Positions 34,672 to 43,396 of a DNA stretch of 64,000 nucleotides are shown piece after piece (position 1 is the stretch's first letter; each line of letters begins with the position of its first letter). Origin of the DNA: Pseudoflavonifractor sp. An44 (GTDB lineage: Bacteria > Bacillota > Clostridia > Oscillospirales > Oscillospiraceae); the NCBI RefSeq assembly GCF_002161675.1, contig NZ_NFIH01000004.1, forward strand, positions 62,001-126,000. Direction: 5' to 3'. The notes beneath the pieces were generated by a model that saw only the letters and a list, made by a program, of their open reading frames with translations, made no database searches and was not told where the DNA came from. A program made the position numbers and the translations under genes.

Positions 34672-35781
34672 TTAAAGAAGCTCCATCAGAGCCTTGTAGA
34701 TGTCCTCGGCGGCCCGGGGAGTAGCCAGTTCCTTCATGGCCCGGCTCATCTCCCGGCGTTTGTCGGCGTTGGCCAGCAGGGATACCGCAGTGTCGTACAA
34801 GCTCTGGCCGGAGCAGTTTTTTTCCTCCAGCAACTCCGCCGCCCCACGGTCCGCCAACACCTTGGCGTTTTTGAACTGGTGGTTGGCAGCCACATAGGGA
34901 GAGGGCACCAGCACCGCAGGCTTGCCCATGGCGGTGAGTTCGCCCAGGGTGGAGGCCCCAGCCCGGCAGATCACCAGGTCGGCGGCTGCCATCACCGTGG
35001 GCATGTTGTCAATGTAGGGACGGACCTCCTGGTCGGTCACCGACACCCCGCGTTCTTTGAGGTGCTGGGCCATGGTCTCATAGTCCCGGCCACCGCTGTG
35101 GATGTAGTGGAAGGGTCTGCCCTCCTCCACCCACCGCTGCACAAAGTCCTCGGTCATGAGGTTCATGTCCCGAGCCCCCTGGGAGCCCCAGAAGGACACC
35201 ACCAGGGGCTTGTCGTCGTCCAGCCTCAGCTCCCGCCGGGCCTGGGCCCGGTCCAGGCGGAAAAAGGCACCCCGCACCGGGGTACCTGTCACCGCCACTT
35301 TTTTGGCGTGGGTATAGTACTCCGCCGCCTCGGGGAAGCCCACCATCACCAGGTCCACCCGCTTGGCCAGCACCCGAGTGGTGAGGCCAGGGAAGGCATT
35401 GGACTCGTGAATGGCGGTGGGAATACCCATGCGGGTGGCCTCCCGCACGGCCGGGAAGGAGGCGTAGCCTCCGGTTCCCATCACCAGGTCAGGCTTGAAC
35501 TGCCTCAAGAGCCGGGCGGCCTGCCACTGCCCCACCGGCACTTTAAACACGCTTTTGAAGTTGTGGCGGATGATCTTCCAACTCAGCTGCCGCTCAAAGG
35601 TGGACACCTTCACGCAGCGAATGGGATAGCCCGCCTGCTCCACCAGCCGTTTCTCCATCCCCTTCTCGGCCCCCACAAAGAGGATCTGACAGCCGGGATG
35701 GTATTTCTCAAAGGTCTGGGCCACGGCCAGGGCCGGGTTGACGTGCCCTGCCGTGCCGCCGCAGGTAAACAGTATCTTCAT
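34672..35781 (-). CDS. murG: MurG N-acetylglucosaminyltransferase
   Basis: A 369-residue GT-B enzyme that adds GlcNAc to lipid I to form lipid II at the inner membrane face. The N-terminal CGGTAGHVNPALAVAQTFEK, PDLVMGTGGYASFPAVREAT and the donor-site CRAGASTLGELTAMGKPAVL are diagnostic. Length is typical. It starts 10 bases after ftsW and is followed by murA at 56 bases, inside the dcw operon. Confidence 0.97.
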   Translation of the reverse strand: MKILFTCGGTAGHVNPALAVAQTFEKYHPGCQILFVGAEKGMEKRLVEQAGYPIRCVKVSTFERQLSWKIIRHNFKSVFKVPVGQWQAARLLRQFKPDLVMGTGGYASFPAVREATRMGIPTAIHESNAFPGLTTRVLAKRVDLVMVGFPEAAEYYTHAKKVAVTGTPVRGAFFRLDRAQARRELRLDDDKPLVVSFWGSQGARDMNLMTEDFVQRWVEEGRPFHYIHSGGRDYETMAQHLKERGVSVTDQEVRPYIDNMPTVMAAADLVICRAGASTLGELTAMGKPAVLVPSPYVAANHQFKNAKVLADRGAAELLEEKNCSGQSLYDTAVSLLANADKRREMSRAMKELATPRAAEDIYKALMELL

Positions 35782-35791
35782 GCTCCCCCTC

Positions 35792-37018
35792 CTACTCTTC
35801 CTTTGGCGCCACGATCTGCCTGGACACCGCCAAGATCAGCCCCACTTCCGCCAGCTGCACCATCAGAGCGGTGCCGCCGTAGCTGAAGAAGGGCAGCGAG
35901 ATGCCGGTGGTGGGCAGAGCGCCGGTGACCACGCCGATGTTCAGGATGACCTGGGCAGCCAGCTGGGTGTTGATGCCCACGATCATCAGGCTGCCGAAGC
36001 GGTCCCGGGCGTGGAGGGCCAGCCAATAGCCCCGGATGATGAGCAGGGCGAAGAGGACGATGATGAGGCAGGCGCCGATGAGCCCCAGCTCCTCACAGAC
36101 AATGGCGAACACAAAGTCGTTGTGCTCCTCGGGGAGGAACATGTACTTCTGGCGGCTGTTGCCCAGCCCGGTGCCCAGCAGGCCGCCGGAGCCGATGGCG
36201 ATCTGGGACTGCCACAGCTGGTAGCCGTCCCCTTGCAGGTCGCTGCCGGGGTTGAGCCAGGACTGCATCCGGGCGGTCATGTACTCGGTCTGAGTGATGA
36301 GGAAGAACAGGGCGCTGCCCACGATGGCCCCGCCCCCCACGAACCAGTACAGCCGGATGCCTGAGGCGAACAGCACCGCCGCCGCCCCCGAACACACCAG
36401 GATCATACCCGACATGTGGGGCTGCTTGTAGAGCAAAAAGAGGATGATCAGCAAAATGATGCCGTAGGGGACCAGCTCCAGCAGGCCGATGTTCTCCGCA
36501 AACTCCCCCATGCGGCCTCGGAGGGTGCGCCGATCCCACTTCTTGGGGGGCGCTTTGATCTGGTCCTTCCGCTTGGACAGGCGGGCGGCAAAGAAGAGGA
36601 TCACCGCCACCTTCACCAGCTCGGAGGGCTGGAAGGAAAATCCCAGCCAGAGCCAGCGCCGTGCGCCGTTACTGGCCCGTCCCAGAGGGGTAAAGACCAG
36701 AATCAGCAGGAAGATACTTCCCGCCAGGGCGGGTACCGACAGCCCCCGCCACCACTGGTAGTCCATTTTCGACACGATATACATGCCGACCACACCTGCC
36801 ACGGCAAACTTCAGCTGTCCTAAAAAGTAGTAATAGGGGTTGCCGCCGGTGTCCACGCTGGGGTCCAAGTTGTAGTAGGCAGAAGCATAGGAGGCCGAGA
36901 GCAGCATGATCAGGCCGATGGCCGTCAACAACAGCACCAGGGCCAGATAGGGCAGGTCCAGCGGCCCCCGGGCCAGCTGCTGCTCTATGGTGAGATCTCG
37001 TTTGGCTATTTTGCGCAC
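35792..37018 (-). CDS. ftsW: Septal peptidoglycan polymerase FtsW (SEDS)
   Basis: A 408-residue SEDS-family glycosyltransferase with ten hydrophobic helices that polymerises lipid II at the septum with the class B PBP. Landmarks include GFSFQPSELVKVAVILFFAA, GLGNSRQKYMFLPEEHNDFV with the essential polar residues, and TGISLPFFSYGGTALMVQLA near the C-terminus. A cytoplasmic loop of about 45 charged residues between helices (SKRKDQIKAPPKKWDRRTLR) is somewhat long. RodA is the alternative, but the position between mraY and murG and the neighbouring ftsL/ftsQ support FtsW. In many Firmicutes murD precedes it; here it does not. Confidence 0.94.
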   Translation of the reverse strand: MRKIAKRDLTIEQQLARGPLDLPYLALVLLLTAIGLIMLLSASYASAYYNLDPSVDTGGNPYYYFLGQLKFAVAGVVGMYIVSKMDYQWWRGLSVPALAGSIFLLILVFTPLGRASNGARRWLWLGFSFQPSELVKVAVILFFAARLSKRKDQIKAPPKKWDRRTLRGRMGEFAENIGLLELVPYGIILLIILFLLYKQPHMSGMILVCSGAAAVLFASGIRLYWFVGGGAIVGSALFFLITQTEYMTARMQSWLNPGSDLQGDGYQLWQSQIAIGSGGLLGTGLGNSRQKYMFLPEEHNDFVFAIVCEELGLIGACLIIVLFALLIIRGYWLALHARDRFGSLMIVGINTQLAAQVILNIGVVTGALPTTGISLPFFSYGGTALMVQLAEVGLILAVSRQIVAPKEE

Positions 37019-37084
37019 GGGTGCGCCTCCTTCCCGGAACGAAAAATGCGAAGTAGAGCCCGTCTAACCGGGCCAGAGGGGCTG

Positions 37085-38071
37085 TTATATCCCGTAGCGG
37101 TACATCGCGCCAGCAAAGGCCAGCAGACAGAAGGCCACGGTGATGGCGGTAAAGGTGAGCACAATGCGCACCTCGCTCCACCCACCCAGCTCCAGGTGGT
37201 GGTGGAGGGGGGCCATACGGAAAATACGCTTGCCGTGGGTGAGCTTGAAGTAGGTCACCTGGATGATATCGCTCATGGTCTCAGCGATGTAGATGATACC
37301 CACGGGGATGAGGATGAGGGGTGCGTCCACAGCGAAAGCCATGCCGCACACGGCGCCGCCCAAAAACAGGGAGCCGGTATCCCCCATGAACACCTTGGCG
37401 GGATAGAAATTGTAAATGAGGAAGCCCAGAATGCCTCCGGCCAGAGCGGCGGCAAAGGCCCCCACGCTGCCCTTATCCCACCAGGCAGCCAGCAGGGAGA
37501 AGAAGATGGCCACGGGCAGGGTCACAGAGCCCGCCAGGCCGTCCAGGCCGTCGGTGAGGTTCACCGAGTTGACACAGCCCACCAGCACGAAGGCGGCAAA
37601 CACCAGGTACACCGCCCAGGGCAGAGGGATGTCGATGTTGGCAAAGGGGACGTACAGGTTGGGGGAGAGATAGCCGAAATTACGCATCAGGGCCAGGAAG
37701 GCCACGGACACGGCCAGCTGCAGCAGCAGCTTCCACCCGGCGGTGAGGCCGGTGTTCTCGTGCTTGCGCACCTTGGCAAAGTCGTCGATGAAGCCAATGC
37801 CCCCGTACACCAGGGCCAGGCCCAGCACGATGAGGGCGGAATAGTCTCCGCTCATCATGTCCTTCCAACAGAAGATCAGCACCGCCACTGTGATGCCCAC
37901 CATAAACATAATACCGCCCATGGTGGGGGTGCCCTGCTTGGTCATGTGCCAGTTGGGGCCAATCTCTTTGATGGATTGGCCGGCCTTCATGGCCCGGAGG
38001 ACGGGAATCAGAAACTTACCCACCACCGCAGTGACCAGAAAGGCGGTTGCCGCCGCTGCGAAACTCATCAT
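37085..38071 (-). CDS. mraY: Phospho-MurNAc-pentapeptide transferase MraY
   Basis: A 328-residue polytopic enzyme that moves phospho-MurNAc-pentapeptide to undecaprenyl phosphate, forming lipid I. The conserved KQGTPTMGGIMFMVGITVAV, the Mg-site GFIDDFAKVRKHENTGLTAG, SVNLTDGLDGLAGSV and LFLGGAV segments plus the histidine motif MAPLHHHLELGGWSE near the C-terminus are all visible. Length and ten-helix profile are typical. It is preceded at 31 bases by the degenerate Mur-ligase-like gene, where murF is usual. Confidence 0.96.
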   Translation of the reverse strand: MMSFAAAATAFLVTAVVGKFLIPVLRAMKAGQSIKEIGPNWHMTKQGTPTMGGIMFMVGITVAVLIFCWKDMMSGDYSALIVLGLALVYGGIGFIDDFAKVRKHENTGLTAGWKLLLQLAVSVAFLALMRNFGYLSPNLYVPFANIDIPLPWAVYLVFAAFVLVGCVNSVNLTDGLDGLAGSVTLPVAIFFSLLAAWWDKGSVGAFAAALAGGILGFLIYNFYPAKVFMGDTGSLFLGGAVCGMAFAVDAPLILIPVGIIYIAETMSDIIQVTYFKLTHGKRIFRMAPLHHHLELGGWSEVRIVLTFTAITVAFCLLAFAGAMYRYGI

Positions 38072-38102
38072 GGTTTATAAACCTCCACTCTCTCTTTTGT
38101 AT

Positions 38103-38660
38103 CTAGGATTGGTTCAAACGCTGGGCCGCCTGCTCCAGCGGCACGCCCAGCGCCACAGCCGCCGCCAAGGCAGCCAGGCTCTCATAGAGGCCGCCCTGAC
38201 CCCGGGGTACCCGCACCCGGAGCAAATCGTCTCGGGTGAGAGCCTCAAACTCCACCCGCTGGCGGCGCAGACAGACATTTTTGGCGGTGAGGTCCGCCTG
38301 GGGCCTGCCGTCGGAGTAGGCGAACACCCGGCCTCTCATGGCCCGGGCCGTCCGCCGCCCCTCCCCGTCGTCCAGGGCCACCACGGTGACCCCGGCCCGC
38401 CGGGATAGCTCCCACCGGGCCACCGCACAGGGGGATAGGGTGCGGCGGTCCCGGGGCTCGAAGTTTTCCACCACCACAGCCTGGTAGCGGGACGTGTCGT
38501 CCCCAGCCATGGCGGCCTCATAGGGGGTCAATTCCACCACCGGTGCCCCGGTCAAACGGCGCAGCAGGTAGGCCGTGGCGGTGTTGCCCCGCCCCACCAC
38601 GGCAATGGGGTCATCAATCTGGGAGTTCTTGATCGGCGTAGTCGATAACACTGCTGACAA
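38103..38660 (-). CDS. Degenerate, truncated Mur ligase-like (MurE/MurT-type) protein
   Basis: A 185-residue protein in the position normally held by murE/murF. IAVVGRGNTATAYLLRRL (residues 19-36) aligns with the Mur ligase P-loop strand (VTGTNGKTTTAYLL), but the GK[ST] is replaced by GNT/A, so ATP binding is probably lost. VFAYSDGRPQADLTAKNVCL followed by GLYESLAALAAAVALGVPLE match the middle-domain end (tyG-x-x-D-x-x-A-x-N and N-x-x-N-A-L-A-A-x-A-x-A). The N-terminal UDP-binding and C-terminal ligase domains are absent. The frame starts inside the PBP gene (overlap 47 bases); exact start uncertain (TTG 38660 or GTG 38651). Could be a scaffold for peptidoglycan precursor enzymes, or decaying. 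Confidence 0.65.
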   Translation of the reverse strand: MSAVLSTTPIKNSQIDDPIAVVGRGNTATAYLLRRLTGAPVVELTPYEAAMAGDDTSRYQAVVVENFEPRDRRTLSPCAVARWELSRRAGVTVVALDDGEGRRTARAMRGRVFAYSDGRPQADLTAKNVCLRRQRVEFEALTRDDLLRVRVPRGQGGLYESLAALAAAVALGVPLEQAAQRLNQS

Positions 38661-41034
38661 ACCTCACTTCCACCACGGTGCCCGGTGATACCTGGGTATT
38701 GGCGGCGATGCTCTGGTTGATGGCCTCCAGGTTGCCGCCGTCGTCAGTAACACCTGTGGCTCGCAGGAATAGGCCCATCTCTTCCAGGGTATTTTTGGCC
38801 TCCGAGGGGCTCAACCCCTCCAGGTCGGGCACCTTCACCTTGTCCTTTGGCACCTCTTCGCCCAGATACAAGATCACGGTGGAGCTGCCGGGGATGGTCA
38901 CACCGGAGGCGGGCAGCTGCCCGGTGACGGTGTTGCCACTGCCTACAGTGCGGCAGCGGATGCCACGGTCGGTGAGCAGGCCCTTGGCCACGGTGAGCTC
39001 ATAGCCGGTGACGTTGATCATGGTGGTGTCCGAAGCTTCCAGCTCGTCGGTGGTATACTGCTTCTCCACACCCATGTAGTCCAGAATGTCGGCCAGCAGC
39101 TGTCCGGCCATGGGGGCGGCGATGTTACCGCCGCTGATGTAGGTGCCGGAGGGGGTGTAGTTGGAGTTGGAGGCCGACTGCTCGGGGGAGTCGTAGGCCA
39201 GCAGCACCAGCACCTTGGGGTTATCCACAGGGGCAAAGCCCATGAAGGAACAGATCAGGTCGCCGGTCTTTTCATCTCGCTTCTGGGAGGTACCGGTCTT
39301 ACCGCCGATGCGGTAGCCTGCCATATAGGCGTTGCGGCCAGAGGCGGAGGGGCCAGCCACCACGCTCTCCAGCATACCGCGGAGGGTGGAAGAGGTCTCC
39401 TCGCTGATGACCTGGCGCACCTCCTGCACCTGGTGGTAGTAGGTGCTGTTGCCGTCGTCGTCGCTCACCGACTGCACCACGTAGGGCTCCAACAAATGGC
39501 CGCCGTTGATCATAGAGGCAAATGCAGTGGCCATCTGAATGGGGGTAATCTTAAAGGTCTGACCGAAGGAGGCGGTGGCCACGGAAGTCTCACCGTAGAT
39601 GCTGGTGAAAAAGTCCTTGCCGCCGGGCCAGAAGACACTGGTTCCCTCGCCAAATAGGTCGATACCGGTGGAGTCAAACAGGCCATAATTCTCCAGGTAG
39701 TCCCAGAAGGTGTCTGCTCCCAACTTCTGGACAATCTGCATCATACCGTCGTTGCAGGAGTTCTCCAGCACCTGGGTCAATGTTTGATCTCCATGTCCTG
39801 CCCGCTTATGACAGGTAATGAACCAGTCGGCCACTTGTTGGCCGCCGTCACAGTAAAAGTGGTCGTTGGGAGAGATGACCCCCTCCTCCAGGGCTGCCGC
39901 CACCACCAGAGGTTTAAAGGTAGAACCGGGCTCATAGGTGTCAGACAGGGCTTTGTTTCTCCACTGGAGGTTAAGGGCGTCGCTGACGGCCTGGTTGTAC
40001 TCGTCGCTGTCCTCGCCGTACTCCTCGGCCAGGGCTTTCAGCTCATCCAGCAGCTCCTGGTCGAAGACGCTGGCGTACTCGTTGGGGTCAAAGTTGGGGC
40101 TGCTGGCCATGCCCAGAATCGCCCCGGTGGAGGGGTCCAGGGCAATGGCAAAGCCGCCTTTTTTCACGTTATAGGTCTGGATGCCCTCCTCCAGGGTCTG
40201 CTCCAGCATGGACTGGATGGTGGCATCAATGGTCAGGTGGAGGTTGCCGCCGTTCTCGGCGTCGATGTACTCCTCATAGGTGGAGAGCATCTCAGTGCCG
40301 GCTCCGGTCTTGGAGGTGACCACTCGTCCGGTGGCCCCGGACAGCACATCCTGGTACAGGGCCTCCACACCCTGGGCCCCCACCTTCACGCTGCCGCTGT
40401 TCTCGGTATAGGCCATGAAGCCCAGGATATGGGCGCCCACCGAGGAGTAGGGGTAATAGCGCTTGCTGGAGGGCTCGAAGTAGAGCATGGAGGAGAGTTT
40501 GTTCTCCTTAATAAACTCCCGCACCGCGGTGGTCTCCTCCTCCTCCAGCTCGTAGGCCAGAGGCTCATAGGCGGAGTCGGTGTTCTCGATGCGCTGGCGC
40601 AGCCGGTCCTCGTTGAGCCCCAGCAGGTCCACCAGGCCGTCCACGATCAGGTCCCGCTTGTCCTCGATGGCCTGCTCGTACTCCCCCTGCTTCAGGTTGC
40701 CGTCCTCGTCCTCATAGCTGCTCTTGTTCACCGAGACCACCACGTCCCGGGGGGAGAGGATCAGCTGATAGACGGTGCCGGACCGGGCCAGGGTGCGGCC
40801 CTGGGCGTCGTAGATGGCACCCCGTCCGGCGTTGACCGCCACGTCCAGGGTCTGTTGGTTGGCCGCCCGCTGCTCCCATTCGTTGTGCTGGAAGATTTGC
40901 AGCTTCACCAGCTGGACCACCAGGGGCACAAAGGCCAGCACCCCCACCACCGCCAGCAAAAACACCGTGCGGTGGAAGAGGCTGCGGTTTCCCCGCCCAG
41001 GGGAGCGGCGTGGGTTGGATTTGGGTTTTTGCAT
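38614..41034 (-). CDS. Class B penicillin-binding protein, SpoVD/FtsI type, with PASTA domains
   Basis: An 806-residue transpeptidase: cytoplasmic basic tail, one membrane helix (TVFLLAVVGVLAFVPLVVQL), PBP dimerisation domain from about residue 60 (NAGRGAIYDAQGRTLARSGT), transpeptidase domain with EPGSTFKPL (SxxK), SCN in ENSCNDGMMQ and KTGTSQK, and two C-terminal PASTA repeats (about residues 670-735 and 740-800). It cross-links septal or cortex peptidoglycan. Class B PBPs with PASTA tails include SpoVD (spore) and PbpB (division). As the only one in this dcw cluster it may be the division enzyme. A hairpin at 41091-41125 separates it from ftsL. Confidence 0.93.
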   Translation of the reverse strand: MQKPKSNPRRSPGRGNRSLFHRTVFLLAVVGVLAFVPLVVQLVKLQIFQHNEWEQRAANQQTLDVAVNAGRGAIYDAQGRTLARSGTVYQLILSPRDVVVSVNKSSYEDEDGNLKQGEYEQAIEDKRDLIVDGLVDLLGLNEDRLRQRIENTDSAYEPLAYELEEEETTAVREFIKENKLSSMLYFEPSSKRYYPYSSVGAHILGFMAYTENSGSVKVGAQGVEALYQDVLSGATGRVVTSKTGAGTEMLSTYEEYIDAENGGNLHLTIDATIQSMLEQTLEEGIQTYNVKKGGFAIALDPSTGAILGMASSPNFDPNEYASVFDQELLDELKALAEEYGEDSDEYNQAVSDALNLQWRNKALSDTYEPGSTFKPLVVAAALEEGVISPNDHFYCDGGQQVADWFITCHKRAGHGDQTLTQVLENSCNDGMMQIVQKLGADTFWDYLENYGLFDSTGIDLFGEGTSVFWPGGKDFFTSIYGETSVATASFGQTFKITPIQMATAFASMINGGHLLEPYVVQSVSDDDGNSTYYHQVQEVRQVISEETSSTLRGMLESVVAGPSASGRNAYMAGYRIGGKTGTSQKRDEKTGDLICSFMGFAPVDNPKVLVLLAYDSPEQSASNSNYTPSGTYISGGNIAAPMAGQLLADILDYMGVEKQYTTDELEASDTTMINVTGYELTVAKGLLTDRGIRCRTVGSGNTVTGQLPASGVTIPGSSTVILYLGEEVPKDKVKVPDLEGLSPSEAKNTLEEMGLFLRATGVTDDGGNLEAINQSIAANTQVSPGTVVEVRFVSSVIDYADQELPD

Positions 41035-41090
41035 ATGTCTTCGCTCCTATATATATTCCGGTTTGGCGTGGCGGCATATCGGGACAAGAA

Positions 41091-41125
41091 GGGCGTAAGA
41101 AACCGGTCAAAGTTTTCTTACGCCC
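41091..41125 (-). terminator. Hairpin between ftsL and the PBP gene
   Basis: A perfect 12-base stem GGGCGTAAGAAA/TTTCTTACGCCC with an 11-base loop. On the minus strand it is followed by TTCTTGTCC, only mildly T-rich. It may terminate part of the transcription or stabilise the mRNA end within the dcw operon. Confidence 0.6.
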
Positions 41126-41175
41126 CTCATTCTCTCTTATGTCCGCATTTCATTGTATGTGTTCTGGGGCGGCCA

Positions 41176-41712
41176 TTATGACAGCATGCCGCTCAGAAAT
41201 TCCTCAATTTGGCGAATCAGGCCGGAGACTCCCTCCCGAGCCTCCTGGTAGTACACCACACTGTCGTCCTGGGACAAGTCCAGGTAGACGGTCTGGCCTG
41301 CGCCCGCCTCCACCATGGAACCGTCAGCGGTGAGCTGCTGCTCCAACGCCGTCAGGTCAAAGGTCTTTTCATACTGGGCCATCAGTGTTTTTTTCTCGTC
41401 CTGCAACTCGGACAGGGTAGAACGCAGTTCTACCGTCTCCGCGTTGACCATGGCCAGCTGGGCGCTGCACACCACCAGCAACAGGGCACAGGCGATGGCT
41501 GCCACAAATCCCACAATGGTGAAGGGCGCCACAGCGCTCTGGGCCCGGACCTGTACCTGAGGCCGGGTGGCCACCCGCTCCCGGGGTCTGACTCTGGGCC
41601 GCCGGGGCTGCTCCACCTCTCTTCTCCGCTCCCGGGCGGGGGCGGTGTTGTCTACTTTATAAGCTACGTTGCCATAGGTGGCGTACTGTCTAACTTTGCG
41701 CTGGGTTGCCAT
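41176..41712 (-). CDS. ftsL: FtsL-like division protein
   Basis: A 178-residue bitopic protein at the ftsL position between rsmH and the PBP gene. An Arg/Pro-rich cytoplasmic region of about 65 residues (ERRREVEQPRRPRVRPRERV) leads to one membrane helix (FTIVGFVAAIACALLLVVCS) and then a coiled-coil leucine-zipper-like stretch (NAETVELRSTLSELQDEKKT) typical of FtsL/FtsB. FtsL links the divisome to FtsW and the PBP. Sequence similarity among FtsL proteins is low; identification rests on topology and context. ATG 41712 has AAGGAG 8 bases upstream. Confidence 0.8.
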   Translation of the reverse strand: MATQRKVRQYATYGNVAYKVDNTAPARERRREVEQPRRPRVRPRERVATRPQVQVRAQSAVAPFTIVGFVAAIACALLLVVCSAQLAMVNAETVELRSTLSELQDEKKTLMAQYEKTFDLTALEQQLTADGSMVEAGAGQTVYLDLSQDDSVVYYQEAREGVSGLIRQIEEFLSGMLS

Positions 41713-41738
41713 AGTGATGTCTCCTTTTATTATCTCAC

Positions 41739-42671
41739 TCACAGCTTCTCTGCCACACGCAACTTGGCACTGCGAGCCCTTGGATTCTCTTCAAGTTCCT
41801 GGGGGGTGGAAACAATGGGCTTTTTCCCCACCAGGCGCACCTTGGGGGTCTTCCCGCACACGCACACGGGGAAGTCCGGGGGGCAGGTACAACCCTTGGC
41901 CCACCCTGCATAGGCCGTCTTCACCAGGCGGTCTTCCAGGGAGTGGAAGGAAATGATGGCCAGCCGTCCGCCGGGATTCAAGAGGTCCAGGGCGGTATCC
42001 AGCATCCGCTCCACTTCCCCCAACTCGTCGTTGACGGCAATGCGAATGGCCTGGAAGGACCGCTTGGCCGGGTGCTGTTTCTCCCGGCACGCCTTGGCGG
42101 GCATGGCGCTGCGGATCAAATCCGCCAACTCCAGGGTGGTGCGCACCGGAGCCTGGGCCCGGTGGCGTACAATGGCTGCGGCGATGGGGCCGGCGTAACG
42201 CTCCTCCCCGTACTGCCACAAGATTCGTTTCAGCTCCTCCTGAGACCACTCGTTGACCACCTCATAGGCGGTGAGGGCGGCGGACTGGTCCATCCGCATG
42301 TCCAGAGGGGCATCCTGTAAATAGGAAAAACCTCGGGCCGCCTCGTCCAGCTGGGGCGAGGACACACCCAGGTCAAACAACATACCATCCACGGCGGGGA
42401 TATCCAACTTGCGGAGAATCTCCCCCACCTGGCTGAAGTTCCCACGCACCAGGGTCACCCGATCCATGAGCCCTTCCAATCGGGCCGGCGCGGCTTCCAG
42501 AGCGGCGGCGTCCCGGTCAATGCCGATGAGTCGGCCAGTGGTCAGGCGCTTGGCAATCTCTCGCGAGTGCCCCGCCCGGCCCAACGTGCCGTCCACATAG
42601 ATGCCGTCGGGCTTGATGTTCAAGCCGTCCAGACACTCCTGGAGCAGCACAGACTTGTGTGTATATTCCAT
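41739..42671 (-). CDS. rsmH: 16S rRNA (cytosine-1402-N4)-methyltransferase
   Basis: A 310-residue MraW/RsmH enzyme that N4-methylates C1402 in the ribosomal P site. The N-terminal HKSVLLQECLDGLNIKPDGI, the SAM-binding VDGTLGRAGHS motif, DLGVSSPQLDEAARGFSYLQ and the C-terminal IISFHSLEDRLVK are all diagnostic. It starts 3 bases after mraZ and is followed by ftsL at 26 bases. Confidence 0.97.
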   Translation of the reverse strand: MEYTHKSVLLQECLDGLNIKPDGIYVDGTLGRAGHSREIAKRLTTGRLIGIDRDAAALEAAPARLEGLMDRVTLVRGNFSQVGEILRKLDIPAVDGMLFDLGVSSPQLDEAARGFSYLQDAPLDMRMDQSAALTAYEVVNEWSQEELKRILWQYGEERYAGPIAAAIVRHRAQAPVRTTLELADLIRSAMPAKACREKQHPAKRSFQAIRIAVNDELGEVERMLDTALDLLNPGGRLAIISFHSLEDRLVKTAYAGWAKGCTCPPDFPVCVCGKTPKVRLVGKKPIVSTPQELEENPRARSAKLRVAEKL

Positions 42672-42674
42672 GGA

Positions 42675-43091
42675 TTAAATCCCCAGTCCTTCCAACAGTG
42701 CCGCAATGTGCTCGGGGTTGAGCTGCTGTGCGGTCTTGGCCTTCCAGTTCTCCGCACTCCAGATCTGGGCCCGGTCGTTGTTGCCGGTGATCACCACATC
42801 CCGATCAATCTTGGCGTAGTCCTTCAAATAAGAGGGCACCTGAAAGCGCCACTGCTTGTCCGGCTCACACAACTGAGCCGAGGCAAAGAAGACATCCATG
42901 GAGGCTGCCTGCGCGGTGGTCAGGTTGGCCACCCGCTCTTGGAGCTTGTTCCACGCCGCCATGGGGTACAGGGTCAAGTTCTCCTTGACCCCCACAGCCA
43001 GGTAAAACTGGGAGCCCAATTTCTCCCGGAGTTTGGACGGCACAATGAGACGCCCGGCGCTGTCAAGACTATGCTCGTAGGTGCCAGTCAT
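42675..43091 (-). CDS. mraZ: Transcriptional regulator MraZ
   Basis: A 138-residue double SpoVT/AbrB-fold protein that binds repeats in its own promoter and controls the dcw cluster. Both halves carry the DSAGRLIVPSKLRE-type element (first near residue 10; second degenerate around KIDRDVVITGNNDRAQIWSA). Ring-shaped oligomers are known for the family. The ATG at 43091 has GGAGGGG upstream and starts at the family's usual MTGTYEHSLDSAGR; the longer frame would read through the operator repeats. Three TGGAG boxes spaced 10 bases (43102-43126) lie between its promoter and start codon. Confidence 0.96.
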   Translation of the reverse strand: MTGTYEHSLDSAGRLIVPSKLREKLGSQFYLAVGVKENLTLYPMAAWNKLQERVANLTTAQAASMDVFFASAQLCEPDKQWRFQVPSYLKDYAKIDRDVVITGNNDRAQIWSAENWKAKTAQQLNPEHIAALLEGLGI

Positions 43092-43101
43092 CCCGCGTCC
43101 C

Positions 43102-43165
43102 CTCCATTTCACTCCATTTCACTCCAAGTTATCCCTAGTATACATCCCCCTGGTGGAAATTGCAA
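43102..43165 (-). promoter_or_regulatory. mraZ promoter and tandem MraZ-box operator
   Basis: Minus-strand TTGCAA (43165-43160), 17 bases, TATACT (43142-43137). Just downstream TGGAG occurs three times at exact 10-base intervals, ending at 43122, 43112 and 43102. This matches known MraZ operators (three boxes spaced by one helical turn). The last box overlaps the ribosome-binding site. Confidence 0.82.
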
Positions 43166-43348
43166 GGACTTTTTTCCTGGAAAAATATGAAGTTTTCTTG
43201 AATAAAATCACGGATTCCACTGTTTATTCTGCCAAACGCCGGGAATTGGGTCACTTATTCGTTCCATACCTCCCGGGCGCCCCGGGTGGTGGAGTAAAAT
43301 GGAGGACCACAGAGCATGTGCCTCCCAACGAAGGGTTTAAAATTGGAA

Positions 43349-43381
43349 AGGACCGCAGAATGTGCGCCATCCTGCGGTCCT
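43349..43381 (-). terminator. Terminator upstream of the dcw cluster
   Basis: A 10-base stem AGGACCGCAG/CTGCGGTCCT with a 13-base loop, followed by TTTCCAATTTTAAA on the minus strand. It ends the coaD/coiled-coil operon before the mraZ promoter. The rest of the 43166-43396 gap shows nothing further that I can name. Confidence 0.75.
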
Positions 43382-43396
43382 CCATTCAAATCTCTC

